Positions 34,372-41,105 of a stretch of 41,105 nucleotides of DNA are shown here, piece by piece; position 1 is the stretch's first letter; the number at the start of each line of letters is the position of its first letter. Location: the NCBI RefSeq assembly GCF_004345005.1, contig NZ_SMMX01000025.1, positions 1-41,105 on the forward strand, read 5' to 3'. The notes under the pieces were generated by a model, which made no database searches, had not been told where the DNA came from, and was given only the letters and a program-made list of their open reading frames with translations. A program made the translations under genes and the position numbers. The stretch comes from Extibacter muris. GTDB taxonomy: Bacteria > Bacillota > Clostridia > Lachnospirales > Lachnospiraceae.

Positions 34372-35706
34372 CTAATCCTGTCCCAGACGACTCAGCAGCT
34401 CTTCTTTTGTGTTTAGCTCTGGTTCTTCTATTACTAGCGCAAGCAGTTCGCTTAATTTATCCCCTATCTCTTTTCCTGGCTTCATTCCTGCTTCTATCAG
34501 ATCTTTCCCTGTTACCGCGAGTTCTTTCAATGACACGCATTGCCCGGCCTCTTTTATTTCTCTATACAAAGCTTCTATCTCGTTCAGGTTTTTCATCTTT
34601 TCTTCTCGGAGATACATGCTCTGAGCCAGTACATCCGCCTTCCTCACCTCCATATAATATGGAAACAACTCTTCACTGATGACATTCATCGCCCGGCGCA
34701 CGTTCCTGGCTTTGGCAGGCATCCGGTAATCGTGATAGTATACGAGTTTAGTCACCTTATGCAGCGTATCATTGTCAAACTTTAGCCTTCTTAACACATT
34801 TCTGGCAATATTCTCGCTTCCTGCTGCATGTTTTTTAAAATGTGCCACCCCATTGGCATCCACTGTTTTAAAGCCGGGCTTTCCTGTGTCATGCAAGAGC
34901 ATGGTAAGCCTCAATATCTTATCCGGCCTGGCGTTCTTCATTGCATGGAGGGTATGCACTCCTACATTGTACATATGGTGAGGCGTCTCCTGTTCTGTCT
35001 CCATCATGCGGTCAAACTCCGGAAGGAACACCTTTGTAATTCCGAGTTCATAGGCCGTGCTCAACAGTTGTGGCCGTTCTGATGTCACAGTTTTGACAAG
35101 CTCTGTCTGTATCCGTTCCGCACTAATGTTATGCAATGAATGGGCAAGCCGGCGCATCCCTTTTTTCGTCTCATTTTCTATATCAAATCCAAGCTGTGCG
35201 GCAAAACGGATGCCTCTCAGTATCCGCAGGGCATCTTCAGAAAATCTTTCTGCCGCATCACCCACACAGCGTATCAGATGCCGCTCCAGATCTTCCATGC
35301 CTCCGAATATATCTATCAGGCCATCTTTTTTATTATATGCCATGGCATTGATAGTAAAGTCTCTCCGCAGCAGATCCTCTTTCAGGCTGCGTGTAAATGT
35401 AACTTCCCTGGGATGCCGGCTGTCCTCATACTCTCCATCAATTCTGTAAGTCGTAACCTCAAATCCTTCATGGTCTATTAATACGGTAATGGTTCCATGT
35501 TCTATGCCCGTATCGAATGTCCGGGGAAATAATTTCTTAGTCTCCTCCGGCATGGCAGATGTAGTGATGTCCCAGTCTTCCGGCACCCTTCCGAGAATCG
35601 AGTCCCTGACACAGCCTCCCACCGCATACGCTTCAAACCCGTGTTCCTGCAGCGTTGTTATAATATCATCAACCTTAGAAGGCAGTTCAATATTCAAATC
35701 AGACAA
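34372..35706 (-). CDS. cca: CCA tRNA nucleotidyltransferase
   Basis: 444 residues from the chosen start. It builds or repairs the CCA end of tRNAs. The nucleotidyltransferase head has YAVGGCVRDSILGRVPEDWD and RDFTINAMAYN; RFSEDALRILRGIRFAAQLG follows, and the C-terminal half contains an HD domain (LLHDTGKPGF, VYYHDYR), as in clostridial class II enzymes. The frame continues 22 codons further upstream, but GGGGAGG sits eight bases before the TTG at 35706, so that is my start. Confidence 0.93.
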   Translation of the reverse strand: MSDLNIELPSKVDDIITTLQEHGFEAYAVGGCVRDSILGRVPEDWDITTSAMPEETKKLFPRTFDTGIEHGTITVLIDHEGFEVTTYRIDGEYEDSRHPREVTFTRSLKEDLLRRDFTINAMAYNKKDGLIDIFGGMEDLERHLIRCVGDAAERFSEDALRILRGIRFAAQLGFDIENETKKGMRRLAHSLHNISAERIQTELVKTVTSERPQLLSTAYELGITKVFLPEFDRMMETEQETPHHMYNVGVHTLHAMKNARPDKILRLTMLLHDTGKPGFKTVDANGVAHFKKHAAGSENIARNVLRRLKFDNDTLHKVTKLVYYHDYRMPAKARNVRRAMNVISEELFPYYMEVRKADVLAQSMYLREEKMKNLNEIEALYREIKEAGQCVSLKELAVTGKDLIEAGMKPGKEIGDKLSELLALVIEEPELNTKEELLSRLGQD

Positions 35707-35804
35707 TACAATAACCTCCCCTATAATCAACATAATAATATCATACTCTTTCTGCATCACCTTCTGCAACACAAATTTGTCCGTTTCTAATCAGAAAACA
35801 CCCG

Positions 35805-35842
35805 TTGGGGACGGAGGTTTTTTAGATTTCCTCCGTCCCCAA
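35805..35842. repeat. REP-like palindromic element, copy 4
   Basis: Inner arms TTGGGGACGGAGG / CCTCCGTCCCCAA with loop T6-AGATTT identical to copy 3. The outer right arm (TTTTACCCTGTCCC) continues to about 35860 while the left outer arm is lost. It ends 46 bases past the stop codon of the RAYT gene. Confidence 0.88.
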
Positions 35843-35888
35843 TTTGTTTTACCCTGTCCCAAATTTGAATAGCCATGTCCCTTTTTCT

Positions 35889-36656
35889 TTATCCGGTTCC
35901 TTTTATCTCTTTTCTAAGATAGGCCTGAATCTCGTCCGCATCCTTTTTAGATATTCCAAGGGATTTCATAAGTACCTCCCCAAATAACCTGCGTGTGTCT
36001 ATGTATTCTAATATTTCCTCTTCCGGGACCCCCAGCTGCCACTGCATATCAAAAAGTACTTCCCTGGCTATTCTTAGATTATTCCACTGCGTATCTTCTG
36101 AAACATCTTCAAACACATCTCTATTGTCCATTTTATGAAAAGCCAGAAATGCCTTTTTGGTCTGAAATCTTTTTTCCTTTGCAGCAAATGCTTTTTCACA
36201 CAGAATGTCATCTTTCCCATAATAGTACTCATAGAAACTGCAATACTTATACTTTAGCAATTTATTCAAATCTCTGTCGTTCAAGGGGTTTAGATGTATA
36301 TATCTCAGACAGTTCCAAAAATATTCCTCTTCTTCTATGCACTGGCTCCTGAATCTGTCCTGGAAAACATATCCTATACGGTTATTCTTGAAATTATAAT
36401 ACTGGGCATATGCGGCTAAGACTTTAGCCATAAATGATGAAAGTTCCTGAATCTCTGTTTTGACTAGTAGATGAATGTGATTTGGCATAATGCAGTATGC
36501 ATATACTGCCACTTCAAACTGGGATAGATTATCCCTTAGCAAATTTATAAACCTGCTTTTCTCTCTGTTTTCTTCAAATATTGCGCTGCGGTTTAGGCCC
36601 CGCGCCATTATGTGATACAAACCCGTTACACTTTCTTGTCTAGGTTTTCTCGGCAT
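35889..36656 (-). CDS. REP-associated tyrosine transposase (RAYT, Y1-Tnp / TnpA-REP)
   Basis: 255 residues. The HUH nuclease motif is in YCIMPNHIHLLVK (His60, His62), with the conserved GYVFQDRFRSQCI (about 95-107) and a candidate catalytic tyrosine in CLRYIHLNP (about Tyr119). The N-terminus MPRKPRQESVTGLYHIMARG is typical of RAYTs. Such single-strand transposases are domesticated and spread REP palindromes rather than themselves. The gene is flanked on both sides by REP-like elements (35805-35842 and 36721-36758). GGGAGG lies seven bases before the ATG. It appears intact. Confidence 0.92.
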   Translation of the reverse strand: MPRKPRQESVTGLYHIMARGLNRSAIFEENREKSRFINLLRDNLSQFEVAVYAYCIMPNHIHLLVKTEIQELSSFMAKVLAAYAQYYNFKNNRIGYVFQDRFRSQCIEEEEYFWNCLRYIHLNPLNDRDLNKLLKYKYCSFYEYYYGKDDILCEKAFAAKEKRFQTKKAFLAFHKMDNRDVFEDVSEDTQWNNLRIAREVLFDMQWQLGVPEEEILEYIDTRRLFGEVLMKSLGISKKDADEIQAYLRKEIKGTG

Positions 36657-36680
36657 AATGTTACCTCCCTTCCCTATTAT

Positions 36681-36758
36681 GGGGACAGGGTAAAATCAAT
36701 CGAGGGCATGACTATTTTAATTTGGGACGTAGATTTTTTAAAAAACCTCCGTCCCAAA
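36681..36758. repeat. REP-like palindromic element, copy 5 (decayed)
   Basis: GGGGACAGGGTAAAATCAAT at 36681-36700 matches the outer arm of copy 3. The inner palindrome TTTGGGACG...CGTCCCAAA (36721-36758) has a GGGACGTAGATTTTTT left arm with two mismatches to the right arm. It lies between proS and the RAYT gene, 25 bases upstream of the RAYT start. Confidence 0.75.
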
Positions 36759-36765
36759 GTTAAAA

Positions 36766-38208
36766 TTAATATGATTTTCCCCAGTATGCCATGTGTTTTG
36801 CGGGTTTTCCACACCAGATGCATTTATCGGATATCATTTCTTCATCCTCGATTAAGCAGCGTGTTGCGGCACCGCCTGTTGCGTATTTCACTTCGCCTTC
36901 GCACTCTGGGTCTCCACACCAGCACGCTTTGACGAATCCACGGTTAGCTTTAAACTTTTCAACCATTTCATCCATGGCAACAGCTGAATCGATGTGGCTG
37001 TTCAGGAAGTCAACTGCTCTGTTGTACATGTCTTCCTGTATCGTCTCTAAGATGCCACGCAGCTTTGTTGCGATTTCGTCCAGCGAAACGATAATCTTTT
37101 CACGGTTATCACGCCGTACTACGACGACCTGATTATTTTCTATATCCTTGGGTCCTATTTCAATTCTCGTAGGTATACCAAGCATTTCCTGTTCGGAGAA
37201 TTTCCAGCCCGGGCTCTTATCGGATTCATCGATTTTCACTCTGTATCCGGCTTTTTTCAGCTCGTCGAAAAGTGCATGAGCTCTGTCAAGCACGCCTTCT
37301 TTGTGCTGTGCGATTGGAATGATTCTACATTCTACAGGTGCAACGTGTGGTGGAAGGACGAGCCCGCTGTCATCTCCATGGACCATGATGATGGCGCCGA
37401 TACTTCTTGTTGACCATCCCCATGATGTCTCATATGCGCTGTGCAGCTGGTTATTCTTATCTACATACTTGATATCAAATGCGTCAGGGAAGCCGCTTCC
37501 GAAGAAATGGCTCGTCGCTGACTGGAGTGCTTTTCCGTCATGCATAAGCGCTTCAATCGTATAAGTGTCCTGTGCTCCTGCAAACTTTTCATGTTCTGCT
37601 TTTCTTCCTGATACAAAAGGAATTGCAAGCGTCTCTTTATAGCAGTCTTCATATACATGGAACATCTGGATCGTACGCTCTTCAGCCTCTTCATAAGTTG
37701 CATGCAGCGTATGCCCTTCCTGCCATAAAAACTCTCTGGACCTAAGGAAAGGTCTTGTAGTCTTCTCCCATCGAAGCACAGAATTCCACTGGTTCCAAAC
37801 TTTCGGAAGGTCTCTGTATGACTGAACGGTCTTGGACCATAAATCGCAGAATAATGTTTCAGATGTCGGGCGGATACAGAGCCTTTCCTGAAGCCGCTCC
37901 ATGCCTCCGTGTGTAACCCAGGCGACTTCAGGCGCAAAACCTTCTACATGGTCAGCCTCTTTTTCCAGAAGGTTCTCCGGAATCAACGTTGGAAGGTATA
38001 CATTTTCTACACCCGTCTCTTTAAAACGTCTGTCTAAGTCTGCCTGAATCAGCTCCCAGATAGCATATCCGTTCGGCAGGTAGTTAAGGCATCCCTTTAC
38101 GCTTGAATAGTCGCAAAGCTCGGCCTCTCGAACGACATCTGTGTACCATTGTGCAAAATCCTCATCACGTGGTGTGATATTCTCTACTAACTTCTTCTCG
38201 TTTGCCAT
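36766..38208 (-). CDS. proS: Proline--tRNA ligase, archaeal/eukaryotic-like type
   Basis: 480 residues from the ATG at 38208 (GGAG nine bases upstream). This is the short class II enzyme that lacks the bacterial editing insertion. Motif 2 is in VWNQWNSVLRWEKTTRPFLRSREFLWQEGHT; motif 3 in the segment with GWSTRSIGAIIMVHGDD. The C-terminus has the zinc-binding pair of Cys clusters (CWCGDPECEGEV and CIWCGKPAKH) found in this type. A proline T-box precedes it (38271-38500), so it is induced by uncharged tRNA-Pro. Confidence 0.96.
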   Translation of the reverse strand: MANEKKLVENITPRDEDFAQWYTDVVREAELCDYSSVKGCLNYLPNGYAIWELIQADLDRRFKETGVENVYLPTLIPENLLEKEADHVEGFAPEVAWVTHGGMERLQERLCIRPTSETLFCDLWSKTVQSYRDLPKVWNQWNSVLRWEKTTRPFLRSREFLWQEGHTLHATYEEAEERTIQMFHVYEDCYKETLAIPFVSGRKAEHEKFAGAQDTYTIEALMHDGKALQSATSHFFGSGFPDAFDIKYVDKNNQLHSAYETSWGWSTRSIGAIIMVHGDDSGLVLPPHVAPVECRIIPIAQHKEGVLDRAHALFDELKKAGYRVKIDESDKSPGWKFSEQEMLGIPTRIEIGPKDIENNQVVVVRRDNREKIIVSLDEIATKLRGILETIQEDMYNRAVDFLNSHIDSAVAMDEMVEKFKANRGFVKACWCGDPECEGEVKYATGGAATRCLIEDEEMISDKCIWCGKPAKHMAYWGKSY

Positions 38209-38270
38209 GTTTCTCTTCTCCTTTTTTCCGCAGAGCCCTTGCCCCACTTAATTAATTTTCGCCGGGAAAC

Positions 38271-38520
38271 AAAAAACGCCGGGCCTTTCGCTCCCCTGAA
38301 AAAGGGACCGAAAAGCTCGGCGGTACCACCCTAGTTAACTGCGACCCTTTCGCAGCTCTCTCTAATCACCATTAACGCTGATGATACGCTGTGCTTTCGC
38401 ACAGTGGCTCCAAGGTAGGTTCATCACATTTCAAAACAAGAGCCTTTCAGCACCGGGGACTCTCTCTCTGTGGAATATCCTCTGTAACTACTATTCCTTC
38501 TCACAGCCAATTCTGCCTTG
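38271..38520 (-). promoter_or_regulatory. T-box leader of proS
   Basis: On the minus strand the canonical T-box AGGGTGGTACCGCCG (38318-38332) is followed by a strong terminator: CGCCG/CGGCG stem (38277-38322) and T6. Upstream are stem I features, with AGAGAGAGTCCCCGG near 38460 and a specifier segment GAACCTACCTTGG. The triplet CCU (38417-38419) followed by A fits a proline specifier. Uncharged tRNA-Pro would favour the antiterminator and allow proS transcription. Confidence 0.93.
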
Positions 38521-38558
38521 TGCAACAATCATTGCCGGCAAATATTTAGTTAAACGTA

Positions 38559-38587
38559 ATTGTACTTTAGCACAGCACATTTGTCAA
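38559..38587 (-). promoter_or_regulatory. Promoter of the proS T-box transcript
   Basis: TTGACA (38582-38587), 17-base spacer and TACAAT (38559-38564) on the minus strand, 40 bases before the leader structures begin. The IS481-type element ends about 30 bases upstream of the -35 box, leaving it intact. Confidence 0.88.
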
Positions 38588-38591
38588 GCAA

Positions 38592-38616
38592 AATTTAATA
38601 CAGCAAAATATATTAC
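38592..38616 (+). repeat. Left copy of 25-base direct repeat flanking the IS481-type element
   Basis: AATTTAATACAGCAAAATAT and five further bases ATTAC are repeated exactly at 39684-39708. This is the apparent target-site duplication. Confidence 0.85.
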
Positions 38617-39683
38617 TGTGTAGGATTACAATACATGTGTTACAACTGAATAATTAAAATGCAGGGTTCTCTCCTTTGTGTTATATTTTAGTCACCACAA
38701 CCACAACATAAACAAAGGAGTTCCCTGCTATGGCTAGTATAACACAAGATATGAGATACCGTCTATCCCTGATCCGCTACGCTGAGAAGTATGGCGTCAC
38801 CAAGGCGGCTGTCAAATACAAGACCAACCGGCAGTATGTCTACCGCTGGAAACGCCGCTTTGACGGCTCCATGGATTCCCTCCGTGACCGCTCCAGACGG
38901 CCTCACCATCACCCCAACCAGCATACCCCACAGGAGGTTAAGCTTATCTCGGATATGCGCCGCCGTAACCCTGATGCCGGACTGGTCGTCTTCTGGGTCA
39001 AGCTCAGGCAGCGCGGCTATTCCCGCTCCATCACCGGACTCTACCGCTTCCTCAAAAAACAGGGCATCATGGCCGTACATCCACCCAATCCAAAGTACAT
39101 CCCTAAGCCCTATGAGCGAATGGAGTATCCCGGGCAGCATATTCAGGTGGATGTGAAATTCGTCCCTTTCGCCTGCCTCAAAAACAGCAGGGTCATTGGG
39201 AAGCAGTTCTTCCAGTACACTGCCATTGACGAGTATTCCAGATGGCGCTTCGTGGAAGCCTTTGAGGAACACAGCACCTATTCTTCCGCGCAGTTTGTGG
39301 AACACCTCGTAAAAGCGTTCCCCATCTCCATCGAGTGCATCCAGACGGATAATGGGTCGGAATTCACCAACCGCTTTACTTCTCACCGGGACAAGCCGAC
39401 CCTCTTCCAAAAGCACTTGGAAGCACACGGGATAAAGCACAAAGTCATCCGTCCCTTTACCCCTCGTCACAACGGGAAGGTAGAGCGCAGCCATCGGAAA
39501 AATAATGAACGTTTTTATGCGACCCATCTGTTCTATTCCTTTGAGGACTTTGCTGCGCAGCTGAAGGTGTATAACCGTAGGGACTATAATAATTTCCCCA
39601 TGCGCCCTCTAGGCTGGAAAACACCGAATGAGGTCTTAAAGGATTATTTACGGTCAGTGTAACAAATGTTTGACAAACCTACA
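38617..39683 (+). mobile_element. IS481-type insertion sequence
   Basis: About 1067 bases. Imperfect terminal inverted repeats (20 of 26 matches) lie at 38619-38644 (TGTAGGATTACAATACATGT then GTTACA) and 39658-39683. One gene fills the element. The right inverted repeat includes the transposase stop codon. An additional TG (38617-38618) separates the left inverted repeat from the direct repeat. The element sits between the Ca/Na antiporter gene and the proS promoter without breaking a gene. Confidence 0.88.
38730..39662 (+). CDS. IS481-type transposase (DDE)
   Basis: 310 residues. An N-terminal helix-turn-helix (YAEKYGVTKAAVKYKTNRQY then VYRWKRRFDG) precedes an integrase core (rve). The DDE triad is visible as Asp in HIQVDVKFVP (about 140), Asp in IQTDNGSEF (about 207) and Glu in HNGKVERSHR (about 251). 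The layout, including SLRDRSRRPHHHP after the first domain, fits IS481-family proteins. The gene looks intact. Confidence 0.88.
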   Translation: MASITQDMRYRLSLIRYAEKYGVTKAAVKYKTNRQYVYRWKRRFDGSMDSLRDRSRRPHHHPNQHTPQEVKLISDMRRRNPDAGLVVFWVKLRQRGYSRSITGLYRFLKKQGIMAVHPPNPKYIPKPYERMEYPGQHIQVDVKFVPFACLKNSRVIGKQFFQYTAIDEYSRWRFVEAFEEHSTYSSAQFVEHLVKAFPISIECIQTDNGSEFTNRFTSHRDKPTLFQKHLEAHGIKHKVIRPFTPRHNGKVERSHRKNNERFYATHLFYSFEDFAAQLKVYNRRDYNNFPMRPLGWKTPNEVLKDYLRSV

Positions 39684-39708
39684 AATTTAATACAGCAAAA
39701 TATATTAC
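39684..39708 (+). repeat. Right copy of 25-base direct repeat
   Basis: Identical to 38592-38616. It includes the stop codon (39705-39707 on the minus strand) of the antiporter gene. Confidence 0.85.
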
Positions 39709-40670
39709 CTCAGTAAAACGTATATGAAAAATGCGAGGTACGCCAGCAGGAACAGCGCTCCTTCCGTCTTTTTAATTTCATGTTTGCTGATTGCAGCTAT
39801 ATATACGATTATGCTGGCCGCCACGAGTATGAGGGTATCATACACGGCCGTAACATCGAGCTTAATAGGCGTTATTACAGAAGATACGCCCAATATCAGC
39901 AGGATATTAAATATATTTGAGCCGACAACATTGCCCACTGCCAGGTCATTTTCCCCTTTTCCGGCCGCCACCATAGATGTCACCAGCTCTGGAAGCGAAG
40001 TGCCTAAAGCGACGATGCTAAGGCCTATAAATGTCTGGCTCAATCCGAAGTCCACGGCTATGCTGGTCGCGCTGTCTACTACGAGGTCTCCCCCCCATAT
40101 GATACCGGCAAGGCCGATTACAATATAAATTCCACTTTTTAGCGGGCCCATCATCTTATAGTCTTCCTCGTCTGCAGTAATTTCATCCCTGGACTTTAGC
40201 GCAGACCGCACGGTAGCAAAAAGGAATACCACAAAAAGGGCTAGTAATAAAATACCGCTCCACCTTCCCAGAACAAAAACCTGGTCCTCTTTCCAGACTT
40301 TGGCAATCGAAAAATCCGAGTTCAAAAGCAGCAATATTAATGTAATAAATATTGAAAAAGGCAATTCTTTTCTCAGAAGAGACCATTTTGCACGCACCGG
40401 CTGTACAAGTGCACAGCACCCGAGGACAACAAGGAGATTGAAAATATTAGAACCGAGTACATTGCTCACCGCAAGGTCATTGTTTCCTTTTATGGCGGCA
40501 GTAGCGCTGACAGATAATTCCGGCATGCTTGTCCCGAAGGCAACTACCGTCAAGCCGATAATGATAGTTGGTATCTTTAAAATCTTCGCCACGCTGGAAC
40601 TCCCATCCACGAACAGGTCTGCACCTTTTATCAATAATAAAAAGCCTAATATCAGCATTAAATATTCCAT
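39705..40670 (-). CDS. Calcium/sodium antiporter family protein (YrbG/CaCA)
   Basis: 321 residues, about ten membrane helices in two homologous halves. The two alpha-repeat motifs are VVAFGTSMPELSVSATAA (about 43-60) and IVALGTSLPELVTSMVAA, each followed by LGSNIFN or VGSNIFN, the ion-binding signature of the CaCA superfamily. Substrate ions cannot be told from sequence; most bacterial members exchange Ca2+ for Na+ or H+. The IS481 insertion duplicated the last bases of this gene and left its stop intact. Confidence 0.92.
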   Translation of the reverse strand: MEYLMLILGFLLLIKGADLFVDGSSSVAKILKIPTIIIGLTVVAFGTSMPELSVSATAAIKGNNDLAVSNVLGSNIFNLLVVLGCCALVQPVRAKWSLLRKELPFSIFITLILLLLNSDFSIAKVWKEDQVFVLGRWSGILLLALFVVFLFATVRSALKSRDEITADEEDYKMMGPLKSGIYIVIGLAGIIWGGDLVVDSATSIAVDFGLSQTFIGLSIVALGTSLPELVTSMVAAGKGENDLAVGNVVGSNIFNILLILGVSSVITPIKLDVTAVYDTLILVAASIIVYIAAISKHEIKKTEGALFLLAYLAFFIYVLLR

Positions 40671-40984
40671 GTAATTATCCTCTTTTGCTCAATCTATTTG
40701 CATATTTTTACGCGCTATGTTTAAATGATAAGAGCCTAATCACGCAAAGTCAAGGAGATTTCTTTATGAAAATAAATCGTTTAGATATATTATTTCTTAT
40801 AAATTTTATATAAGATTTTGAATTATCCCCATAAACACTACATTTATAAGCAATTTCAAAATTGAAAAACATTCATTTTACCACGAATTTACCACGATTG
40901 AAGAGCCTTGATATGACAATATAAACCACAAGGGAGATAGCACATGAAATGAAACTGTGTATCTCCCTTTTTCATACCACTTGA
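40671..40984. other. AT-rich gene-free stretch
   Basis: It contains a plus-strand mini-frame at 40766-40813 (15 codons, MKINRLDILFLINFI) with AAGGAG nine bases upstream, and a tandem repeat TTTACCACGAATTTACCACG (40878-40897) of the kind sometimes seen at the ends of integrative elements. A hairpin AAGGGAGATA...TATCTCCCTT lies at 40930-40969. No real gene is seen. Confidence 0.5.
40930..40969 (+). terminator. Terminator-like hairpin
   Basis: AAGGGAGATA-g-CACA / TGTG-TATCTCCCTT, an imperfect 14-pair stem followed by T4 on the plus strand. It lies 15 bases beyond the stop codon of the partial minus-strand gene at the right edge, so it could serve either strand. Confidence 0.7.
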
Positions 40985-41104
40985 CTACTTCTCTCTGACT
41001 TCAAACCTTAAAATGGCTTTCATCATTTCTGTATGAATTTGACCTTTTAATTCTTCATCAACCTGCATATTTACAGTACCATTTGCATGATAGTATGGAC
41101 GTAA
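40985..41104 (-). CDS. C-terminal fragment of an unidentified protein (runs off the window)
   Basis: 39 in-frame residues end at a TAG at 40985-40987: LRPYYHANGTVNMQVDEELK then GQIHTEMMKAILRFEVREK. The even codon pattern and the hairpin just after the stop support a real gene, but this tail is too short for me to assign a family. The AT-rich context and nearby tandem repeat suggest it may belong to an integrated element. Confidence 0.5.
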   Translation of the reverse strand, partial: LRPYYHANGTVNMQVDEELKGQIHTEMMKAILRFEVREK

Positions 41105-41105
41105 G

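Noticed and set aside
38763-39527. 254-codon minus-strand frame inside the IS481-type element
   Set aside because: It is antisense to the intact transposase and shows no family features.
1-41105. CRISPR arrays and tRNA genes
   Set aside because: I saw no regularly spaced repeats with unique spacers and no tRNA cloverleaf with a CCA-type end; the proS T-box is the only tRNA-related RNA I could support.

Overview
ORGANISM. The window looks like a chromosome segment of a spore-forming Lachnospiraceae bacterium (Clostridium cluster XIVa; a Dorea / [Clostridium] scindens / hylemonae-like genome is my best guess). Reasons: the hup-rqcP-yabP-yabQ-divIC-spoIIE-tilS-hpt-ftsH block in Bacillus/Clostridium order, a proline T-box in front of an archaeal-type ProS, split transketolase genes, a DUF5711 protein and strong AGGAGG ribosome binding sites. 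Most genes lie on the minus strand. LAYOUT. 1-336: intergenic DNA with a strong minus-strand promoter and a leader that probably feeds an rRNA operon beyond the left edge. 337-4266: envelope/unknown genes (CvpA-like, DUF5711, LysM, HD domain). 4440-8243: a non-oxidative pentose phosphate operon (transaldolase and two transketolase halves) behind a LacI-type regulator gene. 8337-12016: recR, ybaB, dnaX and phosphofructokinase. 12400-13560: an IS110-family transposase, followed by methionine aminopeptidase and a DUF3795 protein. 15348-21783: a compact lanthipeptide locus. 21900-23957: a cytoplasmic GH13 glucosidase. 24002-31165: the cell division, sporulation and tRNA-modification block. 31343-35706: phosphohexomutase, a CotS-like protein and the CCA-adding enzyme. 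35889-36656: a REP-associated tyrosine transposase (RAYT). 36766-38587: proS with its T-box. 38617-39683: an IS481-type element. 39705-40670: a Ca/Na antiporter. 40671-41105: AT-rich DNA with the tail of an unidentified gene, possibly the edge of another mobile element. THE LANTHIPEPTIDE LOCUS is the most interesting part. One minus-strand operon encodes an unknown 185-residue protein, a LytTR response regulator, an AgrC-like GHKL sensor kinase, a short precursor peptide of 50 residues (18548-18700) and a class II synthetase LanM. The peptide core has the Thr-x-Ser-x-x-Cys ... Ser ... Cys-Cys-Ser pattern of the lacticin 481 group, but the leader has no double-glycine site and the locus has no peptidase-transporter or immunity ABC genes. 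A stem-loop sits between precursor and synthetase, and an 11-base direct repeat at 20-base spacing sits in the divergent promoter region. The kinase and precursor genes are much more AT-rich than their neighbours, as if this part had been exchanged as a cassette. A kinase-regulator pair of this class in one transcription unit with the peptide suggests autoinduction by the modified peptide. REPEATS. The same GGGGACGGAGG palindrome occurs at five intergenic sites, two of them on either side of the RAYT gene, so the RAYT is the likely agent that spread them.
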